NCBI RefSeq assembly: GCF_028401955.1
Contig: NZ_JAQOTJ010000007.1
Coordinates: 162,850-226,849 of the forward strand
Length of the DNA: 64,000 bases
Direction: 5' to 3'
Source of the DNA: Bacillus sp. BP-3
GTDB lineage: Bacteria > Bacillota > Bacilli > Bacillales > Bacillaceae_G
Shown here: positions 7,902-16,538 of the stretch, piece after piece
Layout: the number at the start of each line of letters is the position of its first letter
How positions within the stretch are numbered: position 1 is the stretch's first letter
Translations under genes and position numbers: made by a program
Notes under the pieces: generated by a model
Databases searched by the model: none
What the model saw: only the letters and a program-made list of their open reading frames with translations
What the model was told of the DNA's origin: nothing

Positions 7902-8852
7902 ATGAATAGAAGTACAAGAAAAGTTGCAATTATAGGTACTGGGTTAGTTGGATCTAGCTGTGCGTATTCTATTGTGAATCAAGGAATCTGTGAAGAATTA
8001 GTGTTAATTGATATTAATCATGAACGGGCAGTTGGCGAAGCAATGGATTTGTCACACTGCATGAATTTTACAAATACAAGAACAAAAGTATATGCAGGAA
8101 CTTATGAAGACTGTAAGGATATGGATATTGTTATTGTTACAGCAGGACCTACTCCAAAACCAGGACAAAGTCGTCTTGATACTTTAAGAGTAGGTGCGAA
8201 AATTATGGAAAGTGTCGTATCAGAGGTTATGAACAGCGGATTTCAAGGTATTTTCTTAATTGCCTCTAATCCAGTTGATATTATGACTTACCAAGTTTGG
8301 AAGCTATCCGGTCTTCCGAGAAACCGTGTGATTGGTACTGGAACATCTTTAGATTCTTCTCGCTTACGAACAATTTTGTCTGAAATATTTGAGGTGGACC
8401 CGCGTAGCATTCACGGTTACTCATTAGGACAACATGGCGATTCACAAATGGTTGCTTGGTCTCACGTAACAGTTGGCGGAAAACCAATTCTCCAAATTTT
8501 AGAAGAGCAAAAAGAACGATTTGCAGATATTGATTTAGATTCGATTGTTGAACAAACTGCAAAAGCGGGTTTAGAAATTTCTAAACGAAAAGGAACAACT
8601 TATTACGGCACCGGGAACTCCTTAGCTTATATTGCACGTTCTATTTTTAATGATGATTATCGTGTTATGGCTGTATCAACAATTCTAGATGGTGAATATG
8701 GTGAGTATGAAATTTGTACAGGTGTCCCAGCTATCATAACAAGAGATGGTGTAAAAGAGATTGTTGAGCTGAGCTTAACAGAAGCTGAAGAAAGTCAATT
8801 TGCACAATCAAATGATATTTTACGTGACTATATGAAAATAATTGGTTGCTAG
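7902..8852 (+). CDS. ldh: L-lactate dehydrogenase
   Basis: 316 residues, cytoplasmic, reduces pyruvate to L-lactate with NADH. The Rossmann motif [10 protein letters not shown] is at residues 10-19, [10 protein letters not shown] and [12 protein letters not shown] are conserved, and the catalytic His lies in GQHGDS, where most family members have GEHGDS; His and Asp are kept. The start ATG follows GGGGAGA. Upstream is a Rex/FNR-like site, which fits a fermentation enzyme. An EIIC-like membrane gene follows 35 bp downstream and probably shares the transcript. B. cereus strains usually carry several ldh paralogues; which one this is was not determined. Confidence 0.93.
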   Translation: MNRSTRKVAIIGTGLVGSSCAYSIVNQGICEELVLIDINHERAVGEAMDLSHCMNFTNTRTKVYAGTYEDCKDMDIVIVTAGPTPKPGQSRLDTLRVGAKIMESVVSEVMNSGFQGIFLIASNPVDIMTYQVWKLSGLPRNRVIGTGTSLDSSRLRTILSEIFEVDPRSIHGYSLGQHGDSQMVAWSHVTVGGKPILQILEEQKERFADIDLDSIVEQTAKAGLEISKRKGTTYYGTGNSLAYIARSIFNDDYRVMAVSTILDGEYGEYEICTGVPAIITRDGVKEIVELSLTEAEESQFAQSNDILRDYMKIIGC

Positions 8853-8887
8853 ATTAGATGAAGGTAAAACAGATGAAGGAATATATC

Positions 8888-9886
8888 ATGCCTCGTATAT
8901 TTAAAGGGTCTGCAGGAATTGCACAAGGTATTTTCGTATCTCTTGGAATTGGCCTACTGATTGAGAATATAGGAAGAATTGGCGATATTCCAACGTTAAT
9001 TACAATCGGAATTGTTGCGAAATCACTTATGGCGCCGGCAATTGGAGCAGGGATTGCTTTTATGCTCGGAGCAAATGGACTTGTCATTTTCTCAGCGATG
9101 GTTGCAGGAACGATTGGAGCTGGAGCGATTTCGATTACTACAGCCGGTTTAATGATTAAAACTGGCGAACCAATCGGTGCGTTATTAACAGCGACGCTAG
9201 CGATTTATATCGGTAAACGGTTAAGCGGAAAAACAGCTTTAGATATGATGCTCGTTCCGTTTGCGTCAATATTAGGTTCAGGTTTAGTCGGTATTTGGTT
9301 ATCTCAAAATATTACGCCTGTCTTAAATACAGTTGGGGAATTTATTAAAGATAGCTCAGCTGGTAACCCGTTTATCGCGTCTATTGTACTTGCAGTTGTT
9401 TGGGGGTTGTTATTAATGTCTCCAGCGTCATCAGCAGCTCTAGCAATTGCACTTAGCTTAGATGGTGTGGCAGGCGGTGCGGCACTTGCAGGATGCGTCG
9501 CTCAATTTATTGGATTCGCTGTTATTTCTGCGAAAGAAAATAATTTAGGCGGTATTTTAGCGCAAGCTCTTTGTACACCGAAAGTGCAACTTCCGAATAT
9601 CACTAGAAATCCAATGATTCTTGTACCAACTGTTGTTGCGAGTGCGATTGTAGGTCCTGTATCAGCGCTTGTCTTCCAAATCACAGCAGGGAAAGAAATT
9701 GCAGGTCTTGGACTTAGTTCTTTAATCGCACCAATTAATTTGATTTCAAGCAAAGGATTGAGCGTTGTTCCAGCGATGATGATTACTTATATCGTAATTC
9801 CAGTAGCTGTTTCTTATATACTGTATATGATTTTGAAAAAAACAGGTCGCATTAAACCTGGCGACATGACTGTACCACAATCTTAA
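8888..9886 (+). CDS. PTS EIIC-like membrane protein
   Basis: 332 residues with about ten hydrophobic segments rich in Gly and Ala (for example FVSLGIGLLIENIG, AIGAGIAFMLGANG, VVWGLLLMSPASSAALAIAL). It fits the EIIC type 2 membrane domain without attached EIIA or EIIB domains, so it may be a sugar or carboxylate permease rather than a complete phosphotransferase. The ATG at 8888 has AAGGA eight bases before it; two upstream ATGs (8858, 8873) lack good spacing. It is co-oriented with and close to ldh, so it may import a substrate or export lactate; this is inference. Confidence 0.7.
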   Translation: MPRIFKGSAGIAQGIFVSLGIGLLIENIGRIGDIPTLITIGIVAKSLMAPAIGAGIAFMLGANGLVIFSAMVAGTIGAGAISITTAGLMIKTGEPIGALLTATLAIYIGKRLSGKTALDMMLVPFASILGSGLVGIWLSQNITPVLNTVGEFIKDSSAGNPFIASIVLAVVWGLLLMSPASSAALAIALSLDGVAGGAALAGCVAQFIGFAVISAKENNLGGILAQALCTPKVQLPNITRNPMILVPTVVASAIVGPVSALVFQITAGKEIAGLGLSSLIAPINLISSKGLSVVPAMMITYIVIPVAVSYILYMILKKTGRIKPGDMTVPQS

Positions 9887-9942
9887 AGACTAGTAAGAGT
9901 GTTTTAAAATATGCCAATTTGAAAATCTCCTCTTACATAGAG

Positions 9943-9978
9943 AAAAGCAGACTGAAGAAGCCACAGTCTGCTTTTGTT
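9943..9978. terminator. Bidirectional terminator between EIIC-like and PAP2 genes
   Basis: AAAAGCAGACTG pairs with CAGTCTGCTTTT across a nine-base loop. T-rich sequence lies on the plus side and AAAA on the other, serving both convergent genes. Confidence 0.85.
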
Positions 9979-9986
9979 GTTATAGA

Positions 9987-10628
9987 TTATACGCCGGCTT
10001 GCACAGTAATCTTTTGCTCACGTGATTCAAATACATAGTGCATGGCTGCATAGAGGAAGCTTCCTAGTACGACACCTGCTACCACATCTACAAAGGCGTG
10101 CTGTTTTGTAAATAAGGTAGACAAAATAATGAGCACACCAACAAATATTAGCAGGCAGTACATCCATTTACTTTGTTCCTTTCGCTTAAAGGCTGTAATC
10201 ATAATGACAAATGTTGTGAGTACGTGAATACTAGGAAAACAATTCACCGGTTGATCGAGACTATAAATATAGCGTACTAAATTAGCAAATACATCATTGC
10301 CGATTACTTCAGGGCGTGTTACTGTTGTTTGCCACATATAATAGACGCTAAAGGAAGTGAGTTTCCCGAATAGGACACTACTTAATGTAACATAATAGAG
10401 TTTTCGATCTGCAAAGCAGTAATAAATAAGAGCGCCATATAAATAAGGGAACCAAAGTAAATATGGAACGATAAATTCTTTTGTGAATGGAATCCATTCA
10501 TCTATTTTTGTTGTTACATTTACAGCGCCTACTGTGGAGTGATTGAGCACGTCATAAAGGGCACTTACAGGTATAAGTAGGAGTAGGTAAGATAATGGGA
10601 TAAAGGCTGAAAACTTATTATTTTTCAT
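9987..10628 (-). CDS. PAP2-type membrane phosphatase
   Basis: 213 residues with about six membrane segments. The phosphatase motifs of the PAP2 superfamily are present in reduced form: FPSIH (motif 2 His) near residue 140 and TKQHAFVDVVAG (motif 3, His and Asp) near residue 185. Such proteins dephosphorylate lipid phosphates at the membrane; some members belong to the inositolphosphotransferase-like subgroup. The ATG whose complement is at 10626-10628 has AGGAGA six bases upstream, so the longer frame start at 10688 is rejected. The upstream region carries the 43-bp operator array. Confidence 0.85.
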   Translation of the reverse strand: MKNNKFSAFIPLSYLLLLIPVSALYDVLNHSTVGAVNVTTKIDEWIPFTKEFIVPYLLWFPYLYGALIYYCFADRKLYYVTLSSVLFGKLTSFSVYYMWQTTVTRPEVIGNDVFANLVRYIYSLDQPVNCFPSIHVLTTFVIMITAFKRKEQSKWMYCLLIFVGVLIILSTLFTKQHAFVDVVAGVVLGSFLYAAMHYVFESREQKITVQAGV

Positions 10629-10796
10629 AGTAATTCTCCTATTTGTAATGTAATAACTTAGAACTTGAAAAATTATAATATAAAACATATAAATGAACCA
10701 TCGATTTTTCTAACATTTTTTACAAATAACCTTACAGTTTTGTCACTATATCATATTATGAGGTCTTGATGCGGGTGTGCTTAAGAGAAGTTACCA

Positions 10797-10902
10797 TTAA
10801 TTAAACGTTTGTTTAAGTAGTATGTTCGTTTTTTATGCCTTAATCAAACGTTTGTTTAAGTAGTATGTTCGATTTTATGGCACTAATCAAACGTTTGTTT
10901 AA
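10797..10902. promoter_or_regulatory. Three-copy 43-bp array of a 20-bp palindrome
   Basis: TTAATTAAACGTTTGTTTAA at 10797, TTAATCAAACGTTTGTTTAA at 10840 and CTAATCAAACGTTTGTTTAA at 10883, each start exactly 43 bp after the last. The core CAAACGTTTG is a perfect palindrome. The bases between (GTAGTATGTTCG and following) are also repeated, so this is a tandem repeat with an operator in each unit. The palindrome shape fits a TetR-family dimer. No TetR gene is adjacent. Confidence 0.75.
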
Positions 10903-10918
10903 AACGCTAGCTAGAGAA

Positions 10919-10944
10919 TTGGCACAGTCAAAACGTTCTATAAT
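10919..10944 (+). promoter_or_regulatory. Possible promoter downstream of the operator array
   Basis: TTGGCA and TATAAT separated by 14 bp, shorter than ideal. It lies 17 bp past the third palindrome and points towards the chemoreceptor gene. Confidence 0.3.
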
Positions 10945-10983
10945 CTTTTTTTATTAACCACCTTATTTATTCAAAGAAAAGAC

Positions 10984-11024
10984 AAATAACGATACATATT
11001 ACATATCGCTATTTCTCTTTTTTT
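10984..11024 (+). terminator. Terminator-like hairpin in the chemoreceptor leader
   Basis: AAATAACGATA pairs with TATCGCTATTT (one mismatch) and is followed by CTCTTTTTTT. It lies 50 bp upstream of the chemoreceptor start, so it either ends a short transcript or attenuates the gene. Confidence 0.6.
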
Positions 11025-11075
11025 ATTATAAACTATTTAACGTAATATAAAGATAAACAAGGAGGCCGTGACTTA

Positions 11076-12794
11076 ATGTCATTTCTAAAAAATAGTAAAA
11101 TTGGTACAAAATTAAACATGTTAATGATTACAGCCACTATTGCATGTATTCTTTTATCGATCATAGGAGTTATGGGATTAAAGAAAACAGGTGAAGCTTC
11201 TGCAAGTATGTATAAAGAAAGGTTACTTCCGATTTACTGGATAGAATCTGTAGAATCTAATTTTCATTATACACTTAAGAACCTGACAGAACTTATGATT
11301 ACAACAGACGAACAAAGAAATGAACAATTAGTAAGTAACATGGAGCAAGCACGAAACAAAAATAATGAGTTATTAAAAAAGTATGAGTCTGGAATAAGCT
11401 CGCAAGAAGAAAAACAATTATATGAAAATTTTCAGAACAATCTTCGTGAATTAAGAACGCATATAGATAAATCAAAAGGTTTAGCAATTCAAAATAAAAA
11501 TGAAGAGGCGTATGCTTACTATTTAAAAGAAGTCGATCCTAGCATGCAAAAAACAGCTAAATCTATTCAAGAGCTCATCAGCTATAATAGTAATCAAGCA
11601 GAAAAATTACAGGAAAATAATATCAATAGTGCGCGGGATGCAGTGCTTATGTTTATTGTTATTTCAGTTATAGCTGCTATTAGTATTATATTCATTGGAT
11701 ATATTATTAAAAGATCCGTTAGGAATCCAATTGCTTTACTGCAGCATGATATGGAACAAGTGGCAAATGGTAATTTAATGATACGTACTTCCTATGAATC
11801 AAATGATGAATTAGGAAATATCGTTACTTCTTTTAATCATATGTTAGATAACTTGCAACAACTAATGGAGAAAATCAAAATAACGACAGAAGAAATTATT
11901 TCCTCTACAGATAGCATGTTACAGAATACAAAACAGGCATCTCAAATCTCTACCGAAGCTGTTCAAACAATTCACGAAGTGAACAAACAAATAGTAGGAC
12001 AAGTTACGAGTATTCAAGAGAGTTCGATAGCAATGAATGACGTAGCAGATGGCGTTCAAATAGTAGCTGAATCCGCATCAACTGTTGCTGAAGTTGCTGT
12101 TGTCACAACAGATCGTGTGAATAGTGGAAGTGAAGTTATCAAGCAATCTATTACGCAAATGAATAATGTTCATAAAGTTGTTGAGGAAACATCTACGGTA
12201 ATAGAACGTCTTGTTATGCGTACGCAAGACATCGATAAAGCTTTAAATGCGATTACGAATATTGCGGAGCAAACAAACCTTCTTGCTTTAAATGCTGCAA
12301 TTGAGGCAGCTCGTGCAGGAGAAAATGGTAAAGGTTTTGCAGTTGTTGCAGCTGAAGTGAGAGATTTAGCTGAACAGTCAAAGCAATCGGCAAGTGAAAT
12401 TAATGATTTAATTAAGTCTATCCAACAAGATACAAAAGATACTGTTCAAATCATGAAAAAAGGGCAAGAAGAAGCAACACAAGGAAGAAATGCTGCTAAT
12501 GAAGCAGACCAAGCATTTTCAATTATTATGAAAGACATTCATAAAATATCACATCAAATTCAAGAAGTCTCAGCGACAACAGAAGAAATGTCCGCTGGAA
12601 CAGAAGAAATTAACGCTTCATTATTGGTAGTATCAGAAACTTCTACAAAAGTAGCGAAAGATACGAATCAGACTGTACAAGCAATTCAAACACAAGCATC
12701 GTCAATTACAGAAATAACAAATCAATCTATGCAAATAAAAGGAAAAATTGAAGAGTTAGAAGGATTGATTTCACAATTTAAAATTGAAGGATAA
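11076..12794 (+). CDS. Methyl-accepting chemotaxis protein
   Basis: 572 residues. A short cytoplasmic start, membrane segment about 13-34, an extracellular four-helix-bundle sensor (about 35-185), second membrane segment about 188-211, HAMP domain about 212-265 and a long coiled signalling domain. The hairpin tip is canonical ([20 protein letters not shown], then [14 protein letters not shown]). It would relay a chemical signal to CheA at the membrane. AAGGAGG stands nine bases before the ATG. The ligand is not predictable. It is followed by a strong terminator. Confidence 0.95.
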   Translation: MSFLKNSKIGTKLNMLMITATIACILLSIIGVMGLKKTGEASASMYKERLLPIYWIESVESNFHYTLKNLTELMITTDEQRNEQLVSNMEQARNKNNELLKKYESGISSQEEKQLYENFQNNLRELRTHIDKSKGLAIQNKNEEAYAYYLKEVDPSMQKTAKSIQELISYNSNQAEKLQENNINSARDAVLMFIVISVIAAISIIFIGYIIKRSVRNPIALLQHDMEQVANGNLMIRTSYESNDELGNIVTSFNHMLDNLQQLMEKIKITTEEIISSTDSMLQNTKQASQISTEAVQTIHEVNKQIVGQVTSIQESSIAMNDVADGVQIVAESASTVAEVAVVTTDRVNSGSEVIKQSITQMNNVHKVVEETSTVIERLVMRTQDIDKALNAITNIAEQTNLLALNAAIEAARAGENGKGFAVVAAEVRDLAEQSKQSASEINDLIKSIQQDTKDTVQIMKKGQEEATQGRNAANEADQAFSIIMKDIHKISHQIQEVSATTEEMSAGTEEINASLLVVSETSTKVAKDTNQTVQAIQTQASSITEITNQSMQIKGKIEELEGLISQFKIEG

Positions 12795-12811
12795 ACATTA
12801 TCTATAAATAT

Positions 12812-12895
12812 AAGAGACGGCTAATTAAAAAGCCCCCAATTTCAAAATGTGTTAGCGTTTAAGTAGTGGGGATTTGACAGTCGTCTCTTTTTCTT
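12812..12895 (+). terminator. Terminator of the chemoreceptor gene
   Basis: An outer stem AGAGACGGCT with AGTCGTCTCT closes around an inner CCCCCA/TGGGG stem, followed by TTTTTC. The long loop is unusual for a simple terminator. Confidence 0.7.
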
Positions 12896-12939
12896 CTTTT
12901 TTGCAGTATTATTATTTCAATAAAATATCATGCAAGGAC

Positions 12940-13386
12940 TTAAATAGATTGGTTATATATATTGATATATTTGGTAATCTTTTCATTTAATGGTGCTAAA
13001 AAGTCTGTAAATCCCGAACTCGTTGCACAAACGCCATTTATATGATGTAAAGAAAGTTTCTCGTGTAAGAGAAATTCACCTTGATGTCCAAATACTTGTA
13101 TATGCGCATTCATTTGCTCTGAATCTTCTTGTGTCGATACAAGGATGTAGTGAAATGCCTTTACAGGAATGGCATGCGTTTTACAATACATATTTTCATT
13201 TTTTATGCCGCTTTGTGTTGTTATTTGAAACTGGAGAATTTCTTTGTTTATAGTAATGGAAAATGTTGTTGTTTTTAACTTTGTATCGGTGAACTTATCG
13301 AGCTCTTCAAGTTGCAACTGGATTGTAGTTTGATCTGGAAATTCGTAAATTTGTTGCTGGATTACTGTGCGAATTGGTAGCTCCAT
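12940..13386 (-). CDS. Hypothetical protein, 148 residues
   Basis: Soluble, beta-rich looking protein (TTFSITINKEILQFQITTQ, AFHYILVSTQ) without signal peptide, membrane segment or motif I recognise. AAGGAGA lies before the ATG. It stands alone between the chemoreceptor terminator and an AT-rich gap, and convergent to the chemoreceptor. Function unknown. Confidence 0.65.
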   Translation of the reverse strand: MELPIRTVIQQQIYEFPDQTTIQLQLEELDKFTDTKLKTTTFSITINKEILQFQITTQSGIKNENMYCKTHAIPVKAFHYILVSTQEDSEQMNAHIQVFGHQGEFLLHEKLSLHHINGVCATSSGFTDFLAPLNEKITKYINIYNQSI

Positions 13387-13745
13387 ATAATAAATAATCT
13401 CCTTTTCTTTATGTGCTATAACATATAGAACAAAAGAACTAATATAAAAATTTCAAGTAATACATAAGGGTAATTTTTTATTGTTCATTAAAGAGAATAC
13501 ATGATGATTTATTAAAAAACAATATAAATTAATATAACATTCTGTATTTTAAAAACTATATATCAACGTCTATGGATATTCTGTTGAGATAATTTTTTTC
13601 GATAGTAAAATGTTTTTAAGAACCTGTAAAAAAAATAAAAATTTTGCAGGATAAAAGAAATTTCTAGCGAAATAAGTAAAAGTTTGAAATGAAAAAATAT
13701 TTCTTATATGATAAGGATAAAGGTTAGTGAAAAGTAGGTGAATGT
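13387..13745. other. Gene-free AT-rich gap
   Basis: About 360 bp, very AT-rich, with no ORF carrying a ribosome site, no clear hairpin with T run and no repeat. It must contain the promoters of the two divergent genes but none is convincing. Confidence 0.5.
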
Positions 13746-14111
13746 ATGTCAGTAACATTTTATTCATACCCAAAATGTGGAACATGCCAAAAGGCAAAAA
13801 AATGGTTAGATGCAAATGATGTAGCGTATGAAATGGTTCATATTGTTGAAAATCCACCTTCTAAGGAGGAACTTCGTAGTATATATGAAAATAGTGAATT
13901 ACCACTAAAGAAATTCTTTAATACAAGTGGAATGCGTTACCGCGAGCTTGGGTTAAAGGAAAAGCTAAAAGATGCAAGTGAAGAAGAAATGTTGGACATG
14001 CTCGCTTCTGATGGCATGTTAATCAAACGACCAATTGTAACAGGCAGTAATGATGTAACGGTTGGCTTTAACGAAGAGCAATTTGAAAGCGTGTGGAAAA
14101 AGTACCAATAA
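13746..14111 (+). CDS. yusI: YusI, ArsC/Spx-family thioredoxin-fold protein
   Basis: 121 residues. The N-terminal CGTC motif sits in YPKCGTCQKAKKWL at residues 8-21, and RPIV in IKRPIVTGS is the conserved cis-proline loop of the ArsC family. Arsenate reductase activity is not implied; Spx-like and reductase-like members share this fold. It precedes gcvH by 42 bp exactly as yusI precedes gcvH (yusH) in B. subtilis, and they may be cotranscribed. TAGGTGA serves as ribosome site. Confidence 0.92.
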   Translation: MSVTFYSYPKCGTCQKAKKWLDANDVAYEMVHIVENPPSKEELRSIYENSELPLKKFFNTSGMRYRELGLKEKLKDASEEEMLDMLASDGMLIKRPIVTGSNDVTVGFNEEQFESVWKKYQ

Positions 14112-14153
14112 GGTGCTTTTACATAATTAATAACATTCATTGGAGGTACAGAC

Positions 14154-14537
14154 ATGAGCATTCCAAAACAATTACGTTACTCTGAAGAACACGAATGGGT
14201 ACAAGTTGAAGGCAACCAAGTTATTATCGGTATTACAGATTTCGCACAACACGAATTAGGAGATATCGTATTCGTTGAACTTCCTGAAGTTGGTGCAACA
14301 ATTGCAGTTGACGAGCCATTCGGAAGTGTAGAGTCTGTTAAAACAGTTTCTGAATTATACGCGCCTGTAGCAGGTAAAGTTGTAGCAGTAAACGAAGATT
14401 TAAATGACAAGCCAGAGCTTGTTAACGAGTCTCCATACGAAGGTGCATGGATGATTAAAGTTGAGCTTGAAGATGCAGGTCAAGTAGAGAAATTATTAAC
14501 TGCAGAACAATACGAAGAAATGATTAATCAAGACTAA
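14154..14537 (+). CDS. gcvH: GcvH, glycine cleavage system H protein
   Basis: 127 residues, the normal length. The lipoyl-attachment lysine is in [17 protein letters not shown] near residue 63. It shuttles the aminomethyl group between the P and T proteins and, in Bacillus, is also the first lipoyl carrier for octanoyl relay to other enzymes. GGAGG precedes the ATG by seven bases. The lipoyl synthase gene lipA is in the same window at 30453. A perfect terminator follows. Confidence 0.97.
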   Translation: MSIPKQLRYSEEHEWVQVEGNQVIIGITDFAQHELGDIVFVELPEVGATIAVDEPFGSVESVKTVSELYAPVAGKVVAVNEDLNDKPELVNESPYEGAWMIKVELEDAGQVEKLLTAEQYEEMINQD

Positions 14538-14541
14538 TCTG

Positions 14542-14569
14542 AAAAAGACAGCTGAGAGCTGTCTTTTTT
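14542..14569 (+). terminator. Terminator of gcvH
   Basis: AAAAAGACAGCT, GAG loop, AGCTGTCTTTTTT, five bases after the stop. Confidence 0.92.
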
Positions 14570-14640
14570 AGTTGTGCAGTTTTTAAAGGTATTTGTATTA
14601 TATGAAATGCCGATTGAAAAACCAACAAAAAGACCTTTCT

Positions 14641-14769
14641 TTTTAGGTGCGCAAGAACATCTGGCCATGCATAGAAGCGGTCAGGGCCATTTCCTGCGAG
14701 GTAAAAAGCACCTGTACGTCAGAAGCTCCATCCCCCTCACATTCTGAGCAAGCCGCTTCCGCTTTTAAT
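14641..14769 (+). repeat. Interspersed repeat (bcr-type, variant of module 1)
   Basis: The second half (AAAAAGCACCTGTACGTCAG, AAGCTCCATCCCCCTC, TTCTGAGCAAGCCGCTTCCG) matches 46275-46343 and the complement of 2958-3025; the first half differs. It lies where B. subtilis has yusG between gcvH and yusF, as far as I recall that order. Confidence 0.7.
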
Positions 14770-14864
14770 CACAAAAATAAACAGGAAACAACATTAAAAT
14801 ATCGAATATACTATATACTAAAGACAAGGTTGTATCATAGTATATGCTGATCGGGTGATGCTAA

Positions 14865-15209
14865 GTGGTCTATGTGGAAAAAGTAATTATTGTTGAAGGT
14901 AAGTCAGATAAGAGAAAGATCGAAACGATTATTAGAGAACCGGTGGAAATTGTTTGTACAAATGGTACAATTAGTTTGTCGAAAATGGATGAACTCATTG
15001 ACCAGCTGTATGATAAAGAAGTATATGTTCTTGTGGATGCAGATGATGCAGGAGAGAAATTACGCAAACAGTTTCGCCGAGAATTTCCACATGCTGAACA
15101 TATTTACATCGACCGTTCGTATCGAGAGGTTGCGACTGCACCGTCATCTCATTTAGCGAACGTTTTATGGGGAGCTGACATTGACGTCTATACAGAATTT
15201 TTACGGTAA
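14865..15209 (+). CDS. yusF: YusF, small Toprim-domain protein
   Basis: 114 residues, almost only a Toprim domain: the catalytic Glu in VIIVEGKSDK at residues 7-16 and DADDAGEKLR for the Asp pair. Related to the catalytic core of primases and RNase M5, but this stand-alone form has no established role. The GTG at 14865 follows GGGTGAT with good complementarity to 16S rRNA. It leads the short yusF-yusE pair, 11 bp apart. Confidence 0.85.
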   Translation: MVYVEKVIIVEGKSDKRKIETIIREPVEIVCTNGTISLSKMDELIDQLYDKEVYVLVDADDAGEKLRKQFRREFPHAEHIYIDRSYREVATAPSSHLANVLWGADIDVYTEFLR

Positions 15210-15220
15210 GGAATGGTACA

Positions 15221-15520
15221 ATGATTGATTGGACAGGACATGAAGCAGAAGCTGCAGTTAGAGACCAAGAAAAAACGGTGTTATACGTATATACGCCAAT
15301 GTGTGGTACGTGTCAGCTTGCGAAAAAAATGTTAACGGTTGTTGAGGCAGCGTTGTCTCATTTAGAAATTGGAATGCTGAATGTAAATTATGCACCGCAT
15401 TTTGCGCGGGAGTATCAAATTGAAAGTGTTCCGTGTTTACTTATATTTGAGAAGAATCAGCTTGTAAAGAAAATATATGCATTTCAATCTGTGGAATATT
15501 TATATATGGAATTACAATAG
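15221..15520 (+). CDS. yusE: YusE, thioredoxin-like protein
   Basis: 99 residues with a CGTC active site in YTPMCGTCQLAKKML near residue 28 and the cis-proline region ESVPCLLIFE. A cytoplasmic thiol-disulfide protein. AAGGA lies eight bases before the ATG. Cotranscription with yusF is likely. A perfect 23-bp palindrome starts at its stop codon. Confidence 0.88.
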   Translation: MIDWTGHEAEAAVRDQEKTVLYVYTPMCGTCQLAKKMLTVVEAALSHLEIGMLNVNYAPHFAREYQIESVPCLLIFEKNQLVKKIYAFQSVEYLYMELQ

Positions 15521-15541
15521 GCGGCAAAAATTTTGCCGCCT
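15519..15541. other. Perfect palindrome at the yusE stop
   Basis: AGGCGGCAAAA followed by a centre base and TTTTGCCGCCT. There is no T run after it, so it is a hairpin or a protein-binding dyad rather than a standard terminator. Confidence 0.55.
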
Positions 15542-15674
15542 CGACATATTTCTTGGGAAATAGTAAGGAATAAATGTTTTTTGGTACAGCTTTTGTCGAG
15601 AGAATGATACAGGAGAGCGCGTTATAAAAATGGAATGGTTATATGTAAAACGTGATATGAGGAGTGTGATAAAG

Positions 15675-16019
15675 ATGAAATTGTATTCACTGCTTCAATC
15701 ATTTGTAACATATGCCAATACGCAATGTCACTTAGAACCATTATTACCACAATTCGAGAAGATTGTTTGTTTTACTTTCCAAGATGAATGTTATTCATTA
15801 AATATTTCAAGAGAGAAAATTGAACTTATAAATGGTGCGGTGGGAACAGAACAGCTTGTTTGTTTTCAAGAAACAGATTTGCGATTGTTGATTACAGGGC
15901 AAGTCCGCTTGCAGTCGCTATTGCGCCGAAATGCGATTACATATAAAGGGACTTATCGAACGATGTTATTATTAGAATCGGTATTTCATATTTGCAAACC
16001 GTTAAGAGTTGGCGCTTAA
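15675..16019 (+). CDS. yusD: YusD-like protein
   Basis: 114 residues from the ATG at 15675, which has GAGGAG upstream; an ATG at 15630 would give 129 residues but is further from its AGGAGAG. The pattern (LVCFQETDLRLLITGQVRLQ, then a hydrophobic end) looks like the SCP2 sterol-carrier fold, without strong motifs. Position between yusE and metN matches yusD of B. subtilis. Function unknown. Confidence 0.75.
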   Translation: MKLYSLLQSFVTYANTQCHLEPLLPQFEKIVCFTFQDECYSLNISREKIELINGAVGTEQLVCFQETDLRLLITGQVRLQSLLRRNAITYKGTYRTMLLLESVFHICKPLRVGA

Positions 16020-16054
16020 CTTTCAGAAAGTTTATTTTTTGCTAAAAATTTCTG

Positions 16055-16083
16055 TTGACATCTATTTCATGCGTTGATACAAT
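16055..16083 (+). promoter_or_regulatory. Sigma-A promoter of metNPQ
   Basis: TTGACA at 16055-16060, 17-bp spacer, TACAAT at 16078-16083, about 60 bp upstream of the SAM aptamer. Confidence 0.85.
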
Positions 16084-16144
16084 TCAAAACATAAAATAAC
16101 GAAAACTTCATAACGATAAAATCAGACGAAATTTATATCTGATT

Positions 16145-16319
16145 TTCTCTTATCAAGAGAGGTGGAGGGACTGTGCCCTGTGAAACCCGGCAACCGTCAA
16201 CTTATGTTGAAATGGTGCCAATTCCTGCAAAGCGAATGCTTTGAGAGATGAGAGGAAAGGATAATAGTAATTTATGTATATAAACCTTTCTGCTCATTTT
16301 AAAGCAGAAAGGTTTTTTT
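16145..16319 (+). promoter_or_regulatory. SAM-I (S-box) riboswitch with terminator
   Basis: The aptamer at 16145-16258 has all S-box landmarks: CTCTTATCAAGAGAGGTGGA, GGGACTGTGCCC, TGAAACCCGGCAACC, GGTGCCAATTCCTGC and GAGAGATGAGAGG closing P1. The expression platform ends with AAACCTTTCTGCT pairing with AGCAGAAAGGTTT plus a T run (16282-16319). With SAM bound, transcription of metNPQ should stop here, so the importer is made when SAM and methionine are low. Confidence 0.97.
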
Positions 16320-16375
16320 GTTGTCTCGGTGTAAGGAGGATGCTTGAACAACAAAACGTTTTTATAGTGATGGCG

Positions 16376-16518
16376 GAGAGCCGCTTACGCTTTTATAATC
16401 TAGCTTCAACGGCTAGCTCCTCGCGTCTAAGAACCTCCCGCACGAAAAGATAAAAAGCATCTTTTGTGCGCGAGAACCTTAGCTGGTCAGAGCTGAACGA
16501 GCCGCTTATGCTTTTTAA
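16376..16518 (+). repeat. Interspersed repeat (bcr-type, module 2) in the metN leader
   Basis: CGCGTCTAAGAACCTCCCGC, TAAAAAGCATCTTTTGTGCG and GAACCTTAGC match 46370-46460. It fills most of the 220 bp between the riboswitch terminator and metN, thus in the metNPQ mRNA leader. Confidence 0.75.
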
Positions 16519-16538
16519 TTAAAAAAGAGGTGACATCT

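Noticed and set aside
10797-10902. 43-bp array as a CRISPR
   Set aside because: The spacers are themselves near-identical and the repeat is a palindromic operator; only three units and no cas genes.
14647-14850. 67-codon ORF between gcvH and yusF
   Set aside because: Starts in the interspersed repeat and shares the SEAPSPS-type peptide with other repeat copies; not a gene.
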